From Janthinobacterium sp. GW456P (GTDB taxonomy: Bacteria; Pseudomonadota; Gammaproteobacteria; Burkholderiales; Burkholderiaceae_D): 64,000 nucleotides of DNA. The stretch is taken from assembly GCF_002127655.1 (NCBI RefSeq), contig NZ_NEHB01000017.1:1-64000 (forward strand), written 5' to 3'. Position numbers and translations under genes: made by a program. Of this stretch, positions 53,414 to 60,557 are shown piece after piece (the first letter of the stretch is position 1; each line of letters begins with the position of its first letter). A model generated the notes under the pieces. It had not been told where the DNA came from, made no database searches, and saw nothing but the letters and a program-made list of their open reading frames with translations.

Positions 53414-54061
53414 TCAATTTGACTGGATGACGTTTGTGCCGCCTGGCGAGGCAGCCTGCCGCAGCGCCTCCACCGGCAACTGAAAAAAGCGCGGCACCAT
53501 GGCCGGTGACAGCTCATCGCCGCCGTCCGTCATGGCCAGGCGACCGCTCAGCAGCAGCATCACGTAGCCGTGGCCCAGCGACCAGCCGGCGCTGGCGGCG
53601 GCCTTGTCCCAGCGCGGGTCGAGGCCCGCTTCGCGCACAGCCGCGCCGGCCGTCTGCAGCACGTACTGGAAGCACGCTTGCGCCGCCTCCTGCAGTGCCG
53701 GGAACTGGCGCACGTCCTGGTGCTCGAACATCAGCCGGTAGTGGGCCGGCGCGGCCAGGGCGAATTCGATGTATTGCTGGCCCAGCAATTGAAAGCGCTG
53801 TTCGGCGGGCAGGCTGCCCGGCGGCGGCAGCTGCGTTTCCCATTTCTGTATCAGGCTGGCGAAACCGGCCGCGGCCACCTCGGCCAGCAGGGCCTCCTTG
53901 CTGGGGAAGTGGCGGTACACGGCGGCGACCGAGACGCCCACCGTGCGCGCCAGTTCGCGCAGCGAGAGGGCCGCATCGCTCTGCTGCGCCAGTTGCGCGA
54001 TGGTGGCGGCGACCAGGGTGTCGCGCAGCTTGCCGTGGTGGTAAGTGCTGGTGCTTGTCAT
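53414..54061 (-). CDS. TetR-family transcriptional regulator
   Basis: This 215-residue repressor has an N-terminal TetR helix-turn-helix (LRELARTVGVSVAAVYRHFPSKEALL) and a C-terminal WHG/TetR_C_33-like ligand domain (FALAAPAHYRLMFEHQD). It is divergent from the DUF2867 gene, and direct repeats in the shared promoter are the likely operator. The inducing ligand is unknown. Confidence 0.93.
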   Translation of the reverse strand: MTSTSTYHHGKLRDTLVAATIAQLAQQSDAALSLRELARTVGVSVAAVYRHFPSKEALLAEVAAAGFASLIQKWETQLPPPGSLPAEQRFQLLGQQYIEFALAAPAHYRLMFEHQDVRQFPALQEAAQACFQYVLQTAGAAVREAGLDPRWDKAAASAGWSLGHGYVMLLLSGRLAMTDGGDELSPAMVPRFFQLPVEALRQAASPGGTNVIQSN

Positions 54062-54064
54062 CGT

Positions 54065-54112
54065 ATGTTATCGCTGTTCACATTGTCGTGTATGATGGGC
54101 ATGTTATCACTG
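54065..54112. promoter_or_regulatory. Duplicated ATGTTATCRCTG operator between tetR and DUF2867 gene
   Basis: ATGTTATCGCTG (54065-54076) and ATGTTATCACTG (54101-54112) are direct repeats 36 bp apart, one abutting each start codon. The second is part of a near-palindrome, GTTATC-ACT-GAAAAC. This fits paired TetR-type binding sites repressing both genes. Confidence 0.6.
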
Positions 54113-54128
54113 AAAACATGGAGAGCAC

Positions 54129-54647
54129 ATGCATGAGATGAACATTGCCGTCCGCACCGTGGACTTGCCGCCAGGCGCCAGCATCGCCCCCTTGTATCCC
54201 GGCAGTAACTTGGCCGATGCGTATGCCGTCGACTTGCCCACCGCACAGGCGCGGCAGATGGACATGCAGAGCCTGGCGCGCCAGCTGCTGGGCAAGCAGC
54301 CGGGCTGGGCGCGCAAGCTGATGGTGCTGCGCGACGCCATCGTGGCGCGCTTCGGCATCCGCACGGCAAAACAGATGGAAGCGCGGCCTGGCAAGCGCAT
54401 CGGCATCTTCCGCATCTATGCCGTCAGCGACGACGAGATCATCCTGGGCGAGGACGACAGCCACCTCGATTTTCGTTTGTCCGTACTGCGCAACCGCGAC
54501 GCGGGGCGCCATGGCAGCGTGACCGTCTCCAGCGTCGTGCATTGCCACAACCGGGTGGGGCGCGCCTACATCATGCTGATCCGACCGTTTCACAAGCTGA
54601 TCGTGCGGCATTCGCTGGCGCGCGCGGCCAGGGCCGGCTTCGCCTGA
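54129..54647 (+). CDS. DUF2867 family protein
   Basis: This 172-residue protein matches the DUF2867 pattern: ADAYAVDLP near the N-terminus, ARKLMVLRDAIVARFGI, the central FRIYAVSDDEIILGEDDSHLDFR, and VHCHNRVGRAYIMLIRPFHKLIV at the end. The function of the family is unknown; the fold is probably a lipid- or ligand-binding START-like barrel. It is divergent from, and probably repressed by, the TetR gene. Confidence 0.85.
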   Translation: MHEMNIAVRTVDLPPGASIAPLYPGSNLADAYAVDLPTAQARQMDMQSLARQLLGKQPGWARKLMVLRDAIVARFGIRTAKQMEARPGKRIGIFRIYAVSDDEIILGEDDSHLDFRLSVLRNRDAGRHGSVTVSSVVHCHNRVGRAYIMLIRPFHKLIVRHSLARAARAGFA

Positions 54648-54733
54648 GGCGGGGAGGGGGCGGACGGCAAGGGCAATCTTGCTTATTCATGGCCGGTATT
54701 GCATACTGCACCACCAGCCTCATCACGATTCCC

Positions 54734-55345
54734 ATGAACGATACGCTTCTCCTGCTGGGTTTTGCCACCACGCCGCTTGAACTGATTTCCTTTGTCCTGG
54801 CACTGACAACCGTTGCGCTGAACATCCGCCAGAACCACTGGGCGTGGCTGTTCGCCATCATTTCCTCGGCCGCCTACGGTTTCGTGTTTTTCGAGTCGCG
54901 CCTGTATGGCGACATGGCCTTGCAGCTGCTGTTCATCAGCGTCTCGTGCTGGGGCTGGTATCAGTGGCTGCATCCGTCCAGTGGCGGCAAGACCCTGCCG
55001 GTCACGCGGCTCGATGGCCGTGGCTGGCTGGCCTGCGCGGCGGGCTGGCTGCTGGGCTTCCTGCTCATCGCCTGGCTGCTGACGACGACGGACACGGACG
55101 TGCCCCACGCGGACGGCTTCCTCACGGCAGGCAGCCTGGTGGGGCAATTCCTGCTGTCGCGCAAGAAACTGGAAAATTGGGTCGCCTGGATCGTCGTCGA
55201 CGTGCTGTATGTGTGGCTGTATGTGCACAAGGGCCTGACCCTGACGGCCGTGCTGTACGCCTTCTTCGTGGTGATGGCCATCATCGGTTTGCTTGCATGG
55301 AAAAAGTCGGCACCGGCCGCGCCTGACGCCATGGTCCTCAAGTGA
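54734..55345 (+). CDS. pnuC: PnuC-family vitamin transporter (PnuT-type suspected)
   Basis: This 203-residue protein has about 7-8 membrane helices with the PnuC core: TPLELISFVLALTTVALNIRQNHWAW, the WGWYQWLH motif on the substrate path, and SRKKLENWVAWIVVDVLYVWLYVHKG. PnuC proteins let nicotinamide riboside, thiamine (PnuT) or riboflavin (PnuX) diffuse in, and a kinase then traps the substrate. The kinase gene follows with a GTGA overlap. The convergent TonB receptor with a TPP riboswitch suggests thiamine. ATG 54734 gives the usual length; an upstream in-frame ATG exists at 54689. Confidence 0.88.
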   Translation: MNDTLLLLGFATTPLELISFVLALTTVALNIRQNHWAWLFAIISSAAYGFVFFESRLYGDMALQLLFISVSCWGWYQWLHPSSGGKTLPVTRLDGRGWLACAAGWLLGFLLIAWLLTTTDTDVPHADGFLTAGSLVGQFLLSRKKLENWVAWIVVDVLYVWLYVHKGLTLTAVLYAFFVVMAIIGLLAWKKSAPAAPDAMVLK

Positions 55346-55893
55346 CGGCGCCTTGCGTGCGCGTGGCGATCCTGGGCGCGGAATCGTCGGGCAAGTCGAC
55401 TTTGGCGGCAGCCCTGGCCGAGCGCTACGACACCGTCTGGGTGCCGGAATACTTGCGTGAATTTGTCGAAACGCAGGGCAGGGTGCCGGTCGCGCAAGAC
55501 CAGTACGGCATCGCGCTGACACAAGTCGAACGCGAGGCCGCCGCCGCCGCGCAAGCGCGCGGCTTCCTGTTCTGCGACACGACGCCCTTGATGACGGCTG
55601 TGTACAGCCGCCATTATTTCGATGGCGCCGATGCGCCGCTGGCCGCGCTGGCGGACGCCACGCGCTACGACTTGACCCTGGTGACGGCGCCCGACAGCCC
55701 GTGGGTGGCCGACGGCTTGCAGCGCGAATCGGAAGCCGTGCGCCAGCTGATCTACCGCTACCTGCTCGACGCGCTCGACGCGCGCGGCATCGCCTATCAC
55801 GTGCTGCGCGACAGTCTGGAGGCGCGCCTGGAACAGGCGGCGCCCCTGCTGCAACAGGCGCTTGCCGCAGCGCCTGTTATTTCCCTCAATTAA
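55342..55893 (+). CDS. P-loop kinase (NadR-C/nicotinamide-riboside-kinase-like)
   Basis: This 183-residue ATP-binding protein starts with GTG in overlap with the transporter stop. The Walker A is GAESSGKST (12-20). WVPEYLREFVETQG and FCDTTPLMTAVYSRHYF are the conserved blocks of the NadR C-terminal kinase family. It probably phosphorylates the vitamin imported by the PnuC-type protein, either nicotinamide riboside by family or thiamine by gene context. Its stop shares TTAA with the convergent TonB receptor gene. Confidence 0.85.
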   Translation: MTAPCVRVAILGAESSGKSTLAAALAERYDTVWVPEYLREFVETQGRVPVAQDQYGIALTQVEREAAAAAQARGFLFCDTTPLMTAVYSRHYFDGADAPLAALADATRYDLTLVTAPDSPWVADGLQRESEAVRQLIYRYLLDALDARGIAYHVLRDSLEARLEQAAPLLQQALAAAPVISLN

Positions 55894-58037
55894 AAGTCGA
55901 ACTGCGCCGACACCTTGAACGTGCGGCTGGCGCCCGGGTACAGATAGCCATCGGACTCCGGCGTCACGTCGCGCCAGTAGAACTTGTCGGCCACGTTGTT
56001 GACGCTAGCGCGCAGCACGGCGCGCGTGCCGGCGATGCGCGTGGCGTAAGCGGCGCCCAGGTTGAACACGTGGTACGACGGCACGAAGGTGGTGTTGTTG
56101 TACTCGAATGCCTTCTTGCCGGCAAACTCCCAGCTGCCATTGACGCTCAGGCCCGCCACCTGCTGCACCGCGTAGTCCGCATGTACGGCCGCCTTGAAGG
56201 CGGGCACGTTCGGGACGCGTTTGCCGTCGAGGTCGGCATTGCCGGTGCCCGACTGCTGGCTGTTCAGGGCCGTCACGGAGGCACCCAGGCTCAGGCTGGA
56301 CGATGCCTTGCCCTGTGCCGACAATTCCAGGCCGCGGTGCTGGGCCTGGCCTTCGCGCACGAAGTAGCCGGCCGTGTTCTGGAATTCCAGGCCCTTGCGG
56401 ATCTGGAACAGGCTGGCCGCCACCATGAAGTCCGGCGTCACATCCATCTTGGCGCCCAGTTCGATCTGCTTCGAGCGGCTCGGTGACAGTTCTTCATTGG
56501 CATTCATCGCCTTGCGGTCGGCCGTGCCGCCATGTTCCATGCCCTGTGAATAGGCCACATACACGGAGACATTGTCGAGCGGGGTGTAGACGAGCGAGAC
56601 GTTGGGCAGCAGGAAGTCGTGCTTGGCGCGCACTTCCTTGTCGGCCTTCAGCACATACTGGTAGCCATCGACATCGATATGGCGCAAGCCGCCATGCAGC
56701 TTCCAGTTCGGCGCCAGGCTGACGATGTCCTGCACGAAGACGGCGTTTTCCGTATCTTTGCGCACCAGGCGCACGGGACCCGTGACGCCGGGCGACGTGC
56801 CGACGATCTGCGGCTGGTAGATGTTGCTTACGCCGACCCAGTCATATACGTACAGGCCGGCGCGGTCCTTGCGGCGGAAGGTCGACACGCCGGCCGTGAA
56901 TTCATGGCGCAGCGAACCGGTGGCGAACTTGCCCTGGATCATGGCTTGCGCGCTCAGCGGCTTTTTCGTCTCGCCCAGGCTGCGGTAGTCGTATACGTCG
57001 TAGTCGCCATTGCCGCAGAAGCCGGGGTACAGGTCCTGTCCGCTGCAGCCGTACGGGAAGGCCGTGTAATCGTCGCGCTTGAACGAGTGCTGGTTGGCCG
57101 ACACGGTGGCGCGCCAGTCGTCATTGAAGGCGTACTGGAAGCGCAGGCCGATATTGCTGGTGACGGTTTCCACGGGGCGCGTCCATGGCTGCAGGTTGAG
57201 CATGGCGTCGGCGCTGATGCCGGTCGGCAGGGTCTTATTGTTCAGCAGCTGGAAGCCCGGCGCCGTCGCCTGTGCCTTGTCCTGGTAGTCGGCATCGAGC
57301 TGCAGCAGCGCTTGCGGCGAAATCTGCCAGTCGAAGGCGCCGGAAATGAACTTGCGGTTGCCGTCCGCGCCCTTGATGTAGGAGCGCAGGCGCTCGGCCG
57401 CCACGTTGATCCGGTAGCCGAAGCGCGTGTCGTCCAGGCGGCCGCCCAGATCGACGGCGCCGTACAGGGTGCCCCGCTCGCGCGTTTCCACGGTGACCGT
57501 GCGCAGCGGTGCGGCGGTCGGGCGCTTGACGATGAAGTCGATCACGCCGCCCGGCGCGGCCACGCCTGCCTGCAAGCCTGCCAGGCCCTTCAGCACTTCG
57601 ATGCGTTCCTTGTTTTCCAGCGGAATTTGGGTGTCGCCAGGAATGGCCACGCCATCCTTGCGGTAGCTGGAATTGTTGTCGAGCTTGAAGCCGCGGATCG
57701 TGAACTGTTCCGCATAGCCGACGGCGTTGTAGGCATCGTTGATGCTGGCATCGAGCTTGGCGGCATCGCTGAGATTGCGGATCTGTAAATCCTGCATGTC
57801 TTTTTGCGAGATGACGGTGACGGACGCCGGCGTCTGCAGCAGCGGCGCATCGCTAAAGCCGCCGACGGAGGCGCGCCTGGCGGCCGGCGCCTTGCTGGCC
57901 GTGACGACGACTTCGGCCATGCTCGGCGCCTGCGGGTCGGCGGCTGCGGTGCTGTCATTCGCGGCGAAGGCAGGCGCGGCAAACGCGTGCAGGATGGCCA
58001 GGGTCAAAACAGAAACGGATAAATTCGGTGTGGACAT
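55890..58037 (-). CDS. TonB-dependent receptor, probably for thiamine compounds
   Basis: This 715-residue outer-membrane receptor has a signal peptide ending AAPAFAAND, a TonB box (MAEVVVTAS), a plug domain (QTPASVTVISQKDM, TIRGFKLDN, IEVLKGLAGLQAGVAAPGGVIDF) and a 22-stranded barrel ending in FKVSAQFDF. In overall style it resembles siderophore receptors. The TPP riboswitch in its leader shows it is repressed by thiamine pyrophosphate, so thiamine or a thiamine derivative is the likely ligand. ATG 58037 was chosen for its normal signal peptide over TTG 58118. Confidence 0.93.
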   Translation of the reverse strand: MSTPNLSVSVLTLAILHAFAAPAFAANDSTAAADPQAPSMAEVVVTASKAPAARRASVGGFSDAPLLQTPASVTVISQKDMQDLQIRNLSDAAKLDASINDAYNAVGYAEQFTIRGFKLDNNSSYRKDGVAIPGDTQIPLENKERIEVLKGLAGLQAGVAAPGGVIDFIVKRPTAAPLRTVTVETRERGTLYGAVDLGGRLDDTRFGYRINVAAERLRSYIKGADGNRKFISGAFDWQISPQALLQLDADYQDKAQATAPGFQLLNNKTLPTGISADAMLNLQPWTRPVETVTSNIGLRFQYAFNDDWRATVSANQHSFKRDDYTAFPYGCSGQDLYPGFCGNGDYDVYDYRSLGETKKPLSAQAMIQGKFATGSLRHEFTAGVSTFRRKDRAGLYVYDWVGVSNIYQPQIVGTSPGVTGPVRLVRKDTENAVFVQDIVSLAPNWKLHGGLRHIDVDGYQYVLKADKEVRAKHDFLLPNVSLVYTPLDNVSVYVAYSQGMEHGGTADRKAMNANEELSPSRSKQIELGAKMDVTPDFMVAASLFQIRKGLEFQNTAGYFVREGQAQHRGLELSAQGKASSSLSLGASVTALNSQQSGTGNADLDGKRVPNVPAFKAAVHADYAVQQVAGLSVNGSWEFAGKKAFEYNNTTFVPSYHVFNLGAAYATRIAGTRAVLRASVNNVADKFYWRDVTPESDGYLYPGASRTFKVSAQFDF

Positions 58038-58140
58038 AGATTGCTCGTGGTTCAAGCCGACTCTGTACAGAGCACGGCAGGCTGCTTGTTCGGCTGGCGC
58101 CAACGCAGGAGCTATCAAAGGAGGGAAGGTACTTTGCGCT

Positions 58141-58221
58141 TTCCTTCGCTGGCATTATCCAGATCAGGTACGAAGGGTATCTCTCACCCGGATGACTGCT
58201 CCAGGACCCCTAGCGAAATGA
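58141..58221 (-). ncRNA. TPP riboswitch (THI element)
   Basis: On the minus strand the aptamer reads AGGGGTCC, GGGTGAGAGATACCC, ACCTGATCTGGATAATGCC, then AGCGAAGG, which are the conserved THI-box blocks. P1 forms between TTCGCT (58217-58212) and AGCGAA (58150-58145). The usual CTGAGA is GTGAGA here. It precedes the TonB receptor by about 100 nt. Control is probably translational or by early termination; the downstream CCCTCC can pair with purine-rich ribosome-site-like sequence, but the expression platform cannot be settled by eye. Confidence 0.93.
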
Positions 58222-58288
58222 CAGCTTAGCATGAAGCACGGCCCGCTGTCCCACCCGGCTGACCGTTTTACAACACTGTGACGCGAAT

Positions 58289-59446
58289 CTACAAACTGAG
58301 TTCGAGCACCTTGCGGCTGACGGCGGGCGTCACTTCGCGCTGTTCGCCCAGCGCCGTCATGCCGTGCCCTTCCAGGGCGGACACGACGGCGTCCACGCTC
58401 GCATGGTTCAGGCCGTAGTCGGCCAGGCGCGTCTTGACGCCCATGTGGCGGAAGAAGAATTCCGTGCGCGCGATGGCCGCCTCGATACGGCCATCCTCGT
58501 CGCCGCCATCGAGGCCCCACACGCGGGCTGCGTATTGCAGCAGCTTGGCGCGCTTGGCCTGCTTGCGCACGCGCAGCATGCTGGGCAGGATGATGGCCAG
58601 CGTCTGCGCATGGTCGAGCTCGTACAGGGCCGTCAATTCGTGGCCGATGGCGTGCGTGGACCAGTCTTGCGGCACGCCCACGCCGATCAGGCCGTTCAAG
58701 GCCAGGGTGGCGCTCCACATCACGTTGGCGCGCACGTCGTAGTCGTTCGGGTGCGACAGCGCTTTCGGGCCTTCCTCGATCAGGGTCAATAAAATGCCTT
58801 CGGCGAAGCGGTCCTGTACGGACGCGTTCACGGGGTAGGTCAGATACTGTTCCATCACATGCGCGAACGCATCGACGACGCCATTGCCCACCTGGCGCAG
58901 CGGTAATGTGAAGGTCTTCGACGGGTCCAGCACGGAGAATTTCGGATATACCTTGCGGCTCATGAACGAGCGCTTTTCCTGCGTGGCCTTGCGCGTAATC
59001 ACGGCCGAGCCGTTCATTTCGGAACCCGTGGCCGGCAAGGTGAGCACCGTGCCGAAGGGCAGGGCGGCCTCGACGATCTTGCCGCCTTTCGCCAGGATAT
59101 CCCACGCTTCGCCCTCGTGCAGGGTGGCGGCGGCGATGAACTTGGTGCCGTCGACCACGGAGCCGCCGCCGACGGCCAGCAGGAAATCGATGCGCTCGCT
59201 TTTCACGAGGGCCACGGCCTGCATCAGGGTTTCATAGCTGGGATTGGGTTCGATGCCGGAAAATTCCAGCACCGTGTGGCCGGCCAGCGCCGCCCTGACT
59301 TCATCGTAGACGCCGTTCTGCTTGATGCTGCCGCCGCCATACGTCATGAGCACTCGGGCCTGCGGCGGGATCAGCGCCGTGATGGCGGCGATCTGGCCCT
59401 GGCCGAAGAGGATTTGCGTCGGATTGTAAAAATCGAAATTGAACAT
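58289..59446 (-). CDS. yqhD: NADPH-dependent aldehyde reductase / iron-type alcohol dehydrogenase YqhD
   Basis: This 385-residue cytoplasmic oxidoreductase reduces short-chain and toxic aldehydes with NADPH. The dinucleotide site is GGGSVVDGTKFIAAA (94-108). All four metal ligands align with E. coli YqhD: Asp192, His196 (VDAFAHVMEQ), His265 (DWSTHAIGHE) and His279 (ELDHAQTLA). Its promoter region is shared with the divergent small ferritin-like gene. Confidence 0.94.
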   Translation of the reverse strand: MFNFDFYNPTQILFGQGQIAAITALIPPQARVLMTYGGGSIKQNGVYDEVRAALAGHTVLEFSGIEPNPSYETLMQAVALVKSERIDFLLAVGGGSVVDGTKFIAAATLHEGEAWDILAKGGKIVEAALPFGTVLTLPATGSEMNGSAVITRKATQEKRSFMSRKVYPKFSVLDPSKTFTLPLRQVGNGVVDAFAHVMEQYLTYPVNASVQDRFAEGILLTLIEEGPKALSHPNDYDVRANVMWSATLALNGLIGVGVPQDWSTHAIGHELTALYELDHAQTLAIILPSMLRVRKQAKRAKLLQYAARVWGLDGGDEDGRIEAAIARTEFFFRHMGVKTRLADYGLNHASVDAVVSALEGHGMTALGEQREVTPAVSRKVLELSL

Positions 59447-59588
59447 GTGGCTCCCGCTGCCGAGGTGTAGGCTGTTGCTGAGCCATGATTATGGCCGAAC
59501 GGGTGAAATTGTGTCGTGGACGCTTGAGCTTTTCGTCCGCGCGGTGGAGAATGCAGCCGATGTCACCACCACGCGAAAAGGAATGCGC

Positions 59589-59894
59589 ATGACCACCGTC
59601 CCACTGGAAGAATCCGGCTTGCCGGCCACCGCGCTCGACATGCACCGCGCCATCGGCGCCACCATCGCCGCGCTGCAGGCGTTGGACTTGAACAGCCAGC
59701 GTTTCGAGGCGTGCACGGATCCGGAACTGCGCCGCGTGCTCGCGCATGCGGGTGACACCAGCCGCAAGGAAGCGGCCATGCTGCTCGAATGGATGCGCCG
59801 CCGCGACGCGCGCCTGGACGCGGCCTTGAAGGAAGCGCTGTTCAAGGCGGGGCCAATTGTTGCTCAGTATCACTATGACGAGAAAATATTGTAA
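59589..59894 (+). CDS. Small helical protein related to encapsulated ferritin (EncFtn), without ferroxidase ligands
   Basis: This 101-residue protein has two long helices. From memory of the Rhodospirillum rubrum EncFtn sequence, residues 19-90 align without gaps, sharing HRAI, the QR-x5-TDPEL turn, LAH, AAM-x-LEW-x-RR-x-DA and GPI. The ferroxidase ligands Glu32, Glu62 and His65 of that protein become Ala28, Ser58 and Glu61, and the entry-site residues Glu31, Glu34 and Trp38 become Ala27, Gln30 and Leu34. It cannot oxidise iron in the known way. No encapsulin gene and no encapsulin-targeting tail are visible. AAAGGA is spaced correctly for ATG 59589. It may be cotranscribed with the Imm26 gene (93 bp on). 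Confidence 0.72.
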   Translation: MTTVPLEESGLPATALDMHRAIGATIAALQALDLNSQRFEACTDPELRRVLAHAGDTSRKEAAMLLEWMRRRDARLDAALKEALFKAGPIVAQYHYDEKIL

Positions 59895-59987
59895 CTATTG
59901 GTTTGTTGTCGTGGCGTACCATGCGCCATTTAACCTTTGCTTCGCGTAGACTGTGCCCCGAACACGATTTTGGGGGAGTCTGCAGAA

Positions 59988-60470
59988 ATGAAATCATTAC
60001 CATACCGAGAAGGCAGCTGGTTTGCCGTGCCCCTGCCGGGCGGCGGTTATGCCGTCGGCGTGGTGGCGCGCAGGGCGCCTGCCGGGCGCATCATGCTGGC
60101 GTATATGTTCGGGCCGAAGCGCGACAGCTTGCCCACACTGGAAGAGCTGGAAGGCTTGCGGCCGGAACAGGCCGTTCGCCGCCTGCGCACGGGCGACATG
60201 GCGCTGCTCAACGAGCGCTGGCCCCTGCTGGGTGACAGCCGTCACTGGGAGCGCGACGCCTGGCCCATGCCGGCCTTTATCCGCCGCAATGAATCCCTGC
60301 AGCGCGCCTGGCGCGCCAGCTATGCGGACGCCGATCCTGCCAAGCTGAACCGAGAGGAGTCAATCCCCTTCGACACGCCAGGCATGGAAAGCGATTCCCT
60401 GTACGGCTATGGGGCGACGGAATTGTTGATGAGTAAATTGCTGGCGCAGGAGCAGGCATCAACGGCGTAG
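59988..60470 (+). CDS. Immunity protein 26 (Imm26) family protein
   Basis: This 160-residue cytoplasmic protein has the Imm26 pattern: YREGSWFAVPLPGGGYAVGVVARR, then YMFGPKRDSLPTLEEL, RLRTGDMALLNERWPLLG and WPMPAFIRR. Imm26 proteins neutralise toxins of contact-dependent and type VI/VII systems. No toxin gene lies beside it, so it is an orphan that may defend against other cells. The GGGGGAG site is spaced for ATG 59988. Its stop codon lies inside a REP-like palindrome. Confidence 0.8.
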   Translation: MKSLPYREGSWFAVPLPGGGYAVGVVARRAPAGRIMLAYMFGPKRDSLPTLEELEGLRPEQAVRRLRTGDMALLNERWPLLGDSRHWERDAWPMPAFIRRNESLQRAWRASYADADPAKLNREESIPFDTPGMESDSLYGYGATELLMSKLLAQEQASTA

Positions 60471-60557
60471 GTCGGATTAGGCCGGCAGGCCATAATCCGA
60501 CAACATTGTTGGCTATTTTTGTCGGATTACGCGGTTCCCGCTAATCCGACCTACGCC
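60464..60557. repeat. REP/BIME-like palindromic element
   Basis: The outer arms GGCGTAGGTCGGATTAG (60464-60480) and CTAATCCGACCTACGCC (60541-60557) are a perfect 17-bp inverted repeat. Inner arms TAATCCGACA (60493-60502) and TGTCGGATTA (60520-60529) let each half fold into its own hairpin, giving two opposed units. This is the layout of a bacterial interspersed palindrome. It probably serves as a bidirectional terminator for the two convergent genes. Each gene's TAG stop lies within an outer arm. Confidence 0.85.

Noticed and set aside
53434-54141. 235-codon plus-strand frame opposite the TetR gene
   Set aside because: It is Arg/Pro/Ala-rich shadow sequence, and the minus strand has a standard TetR protein.
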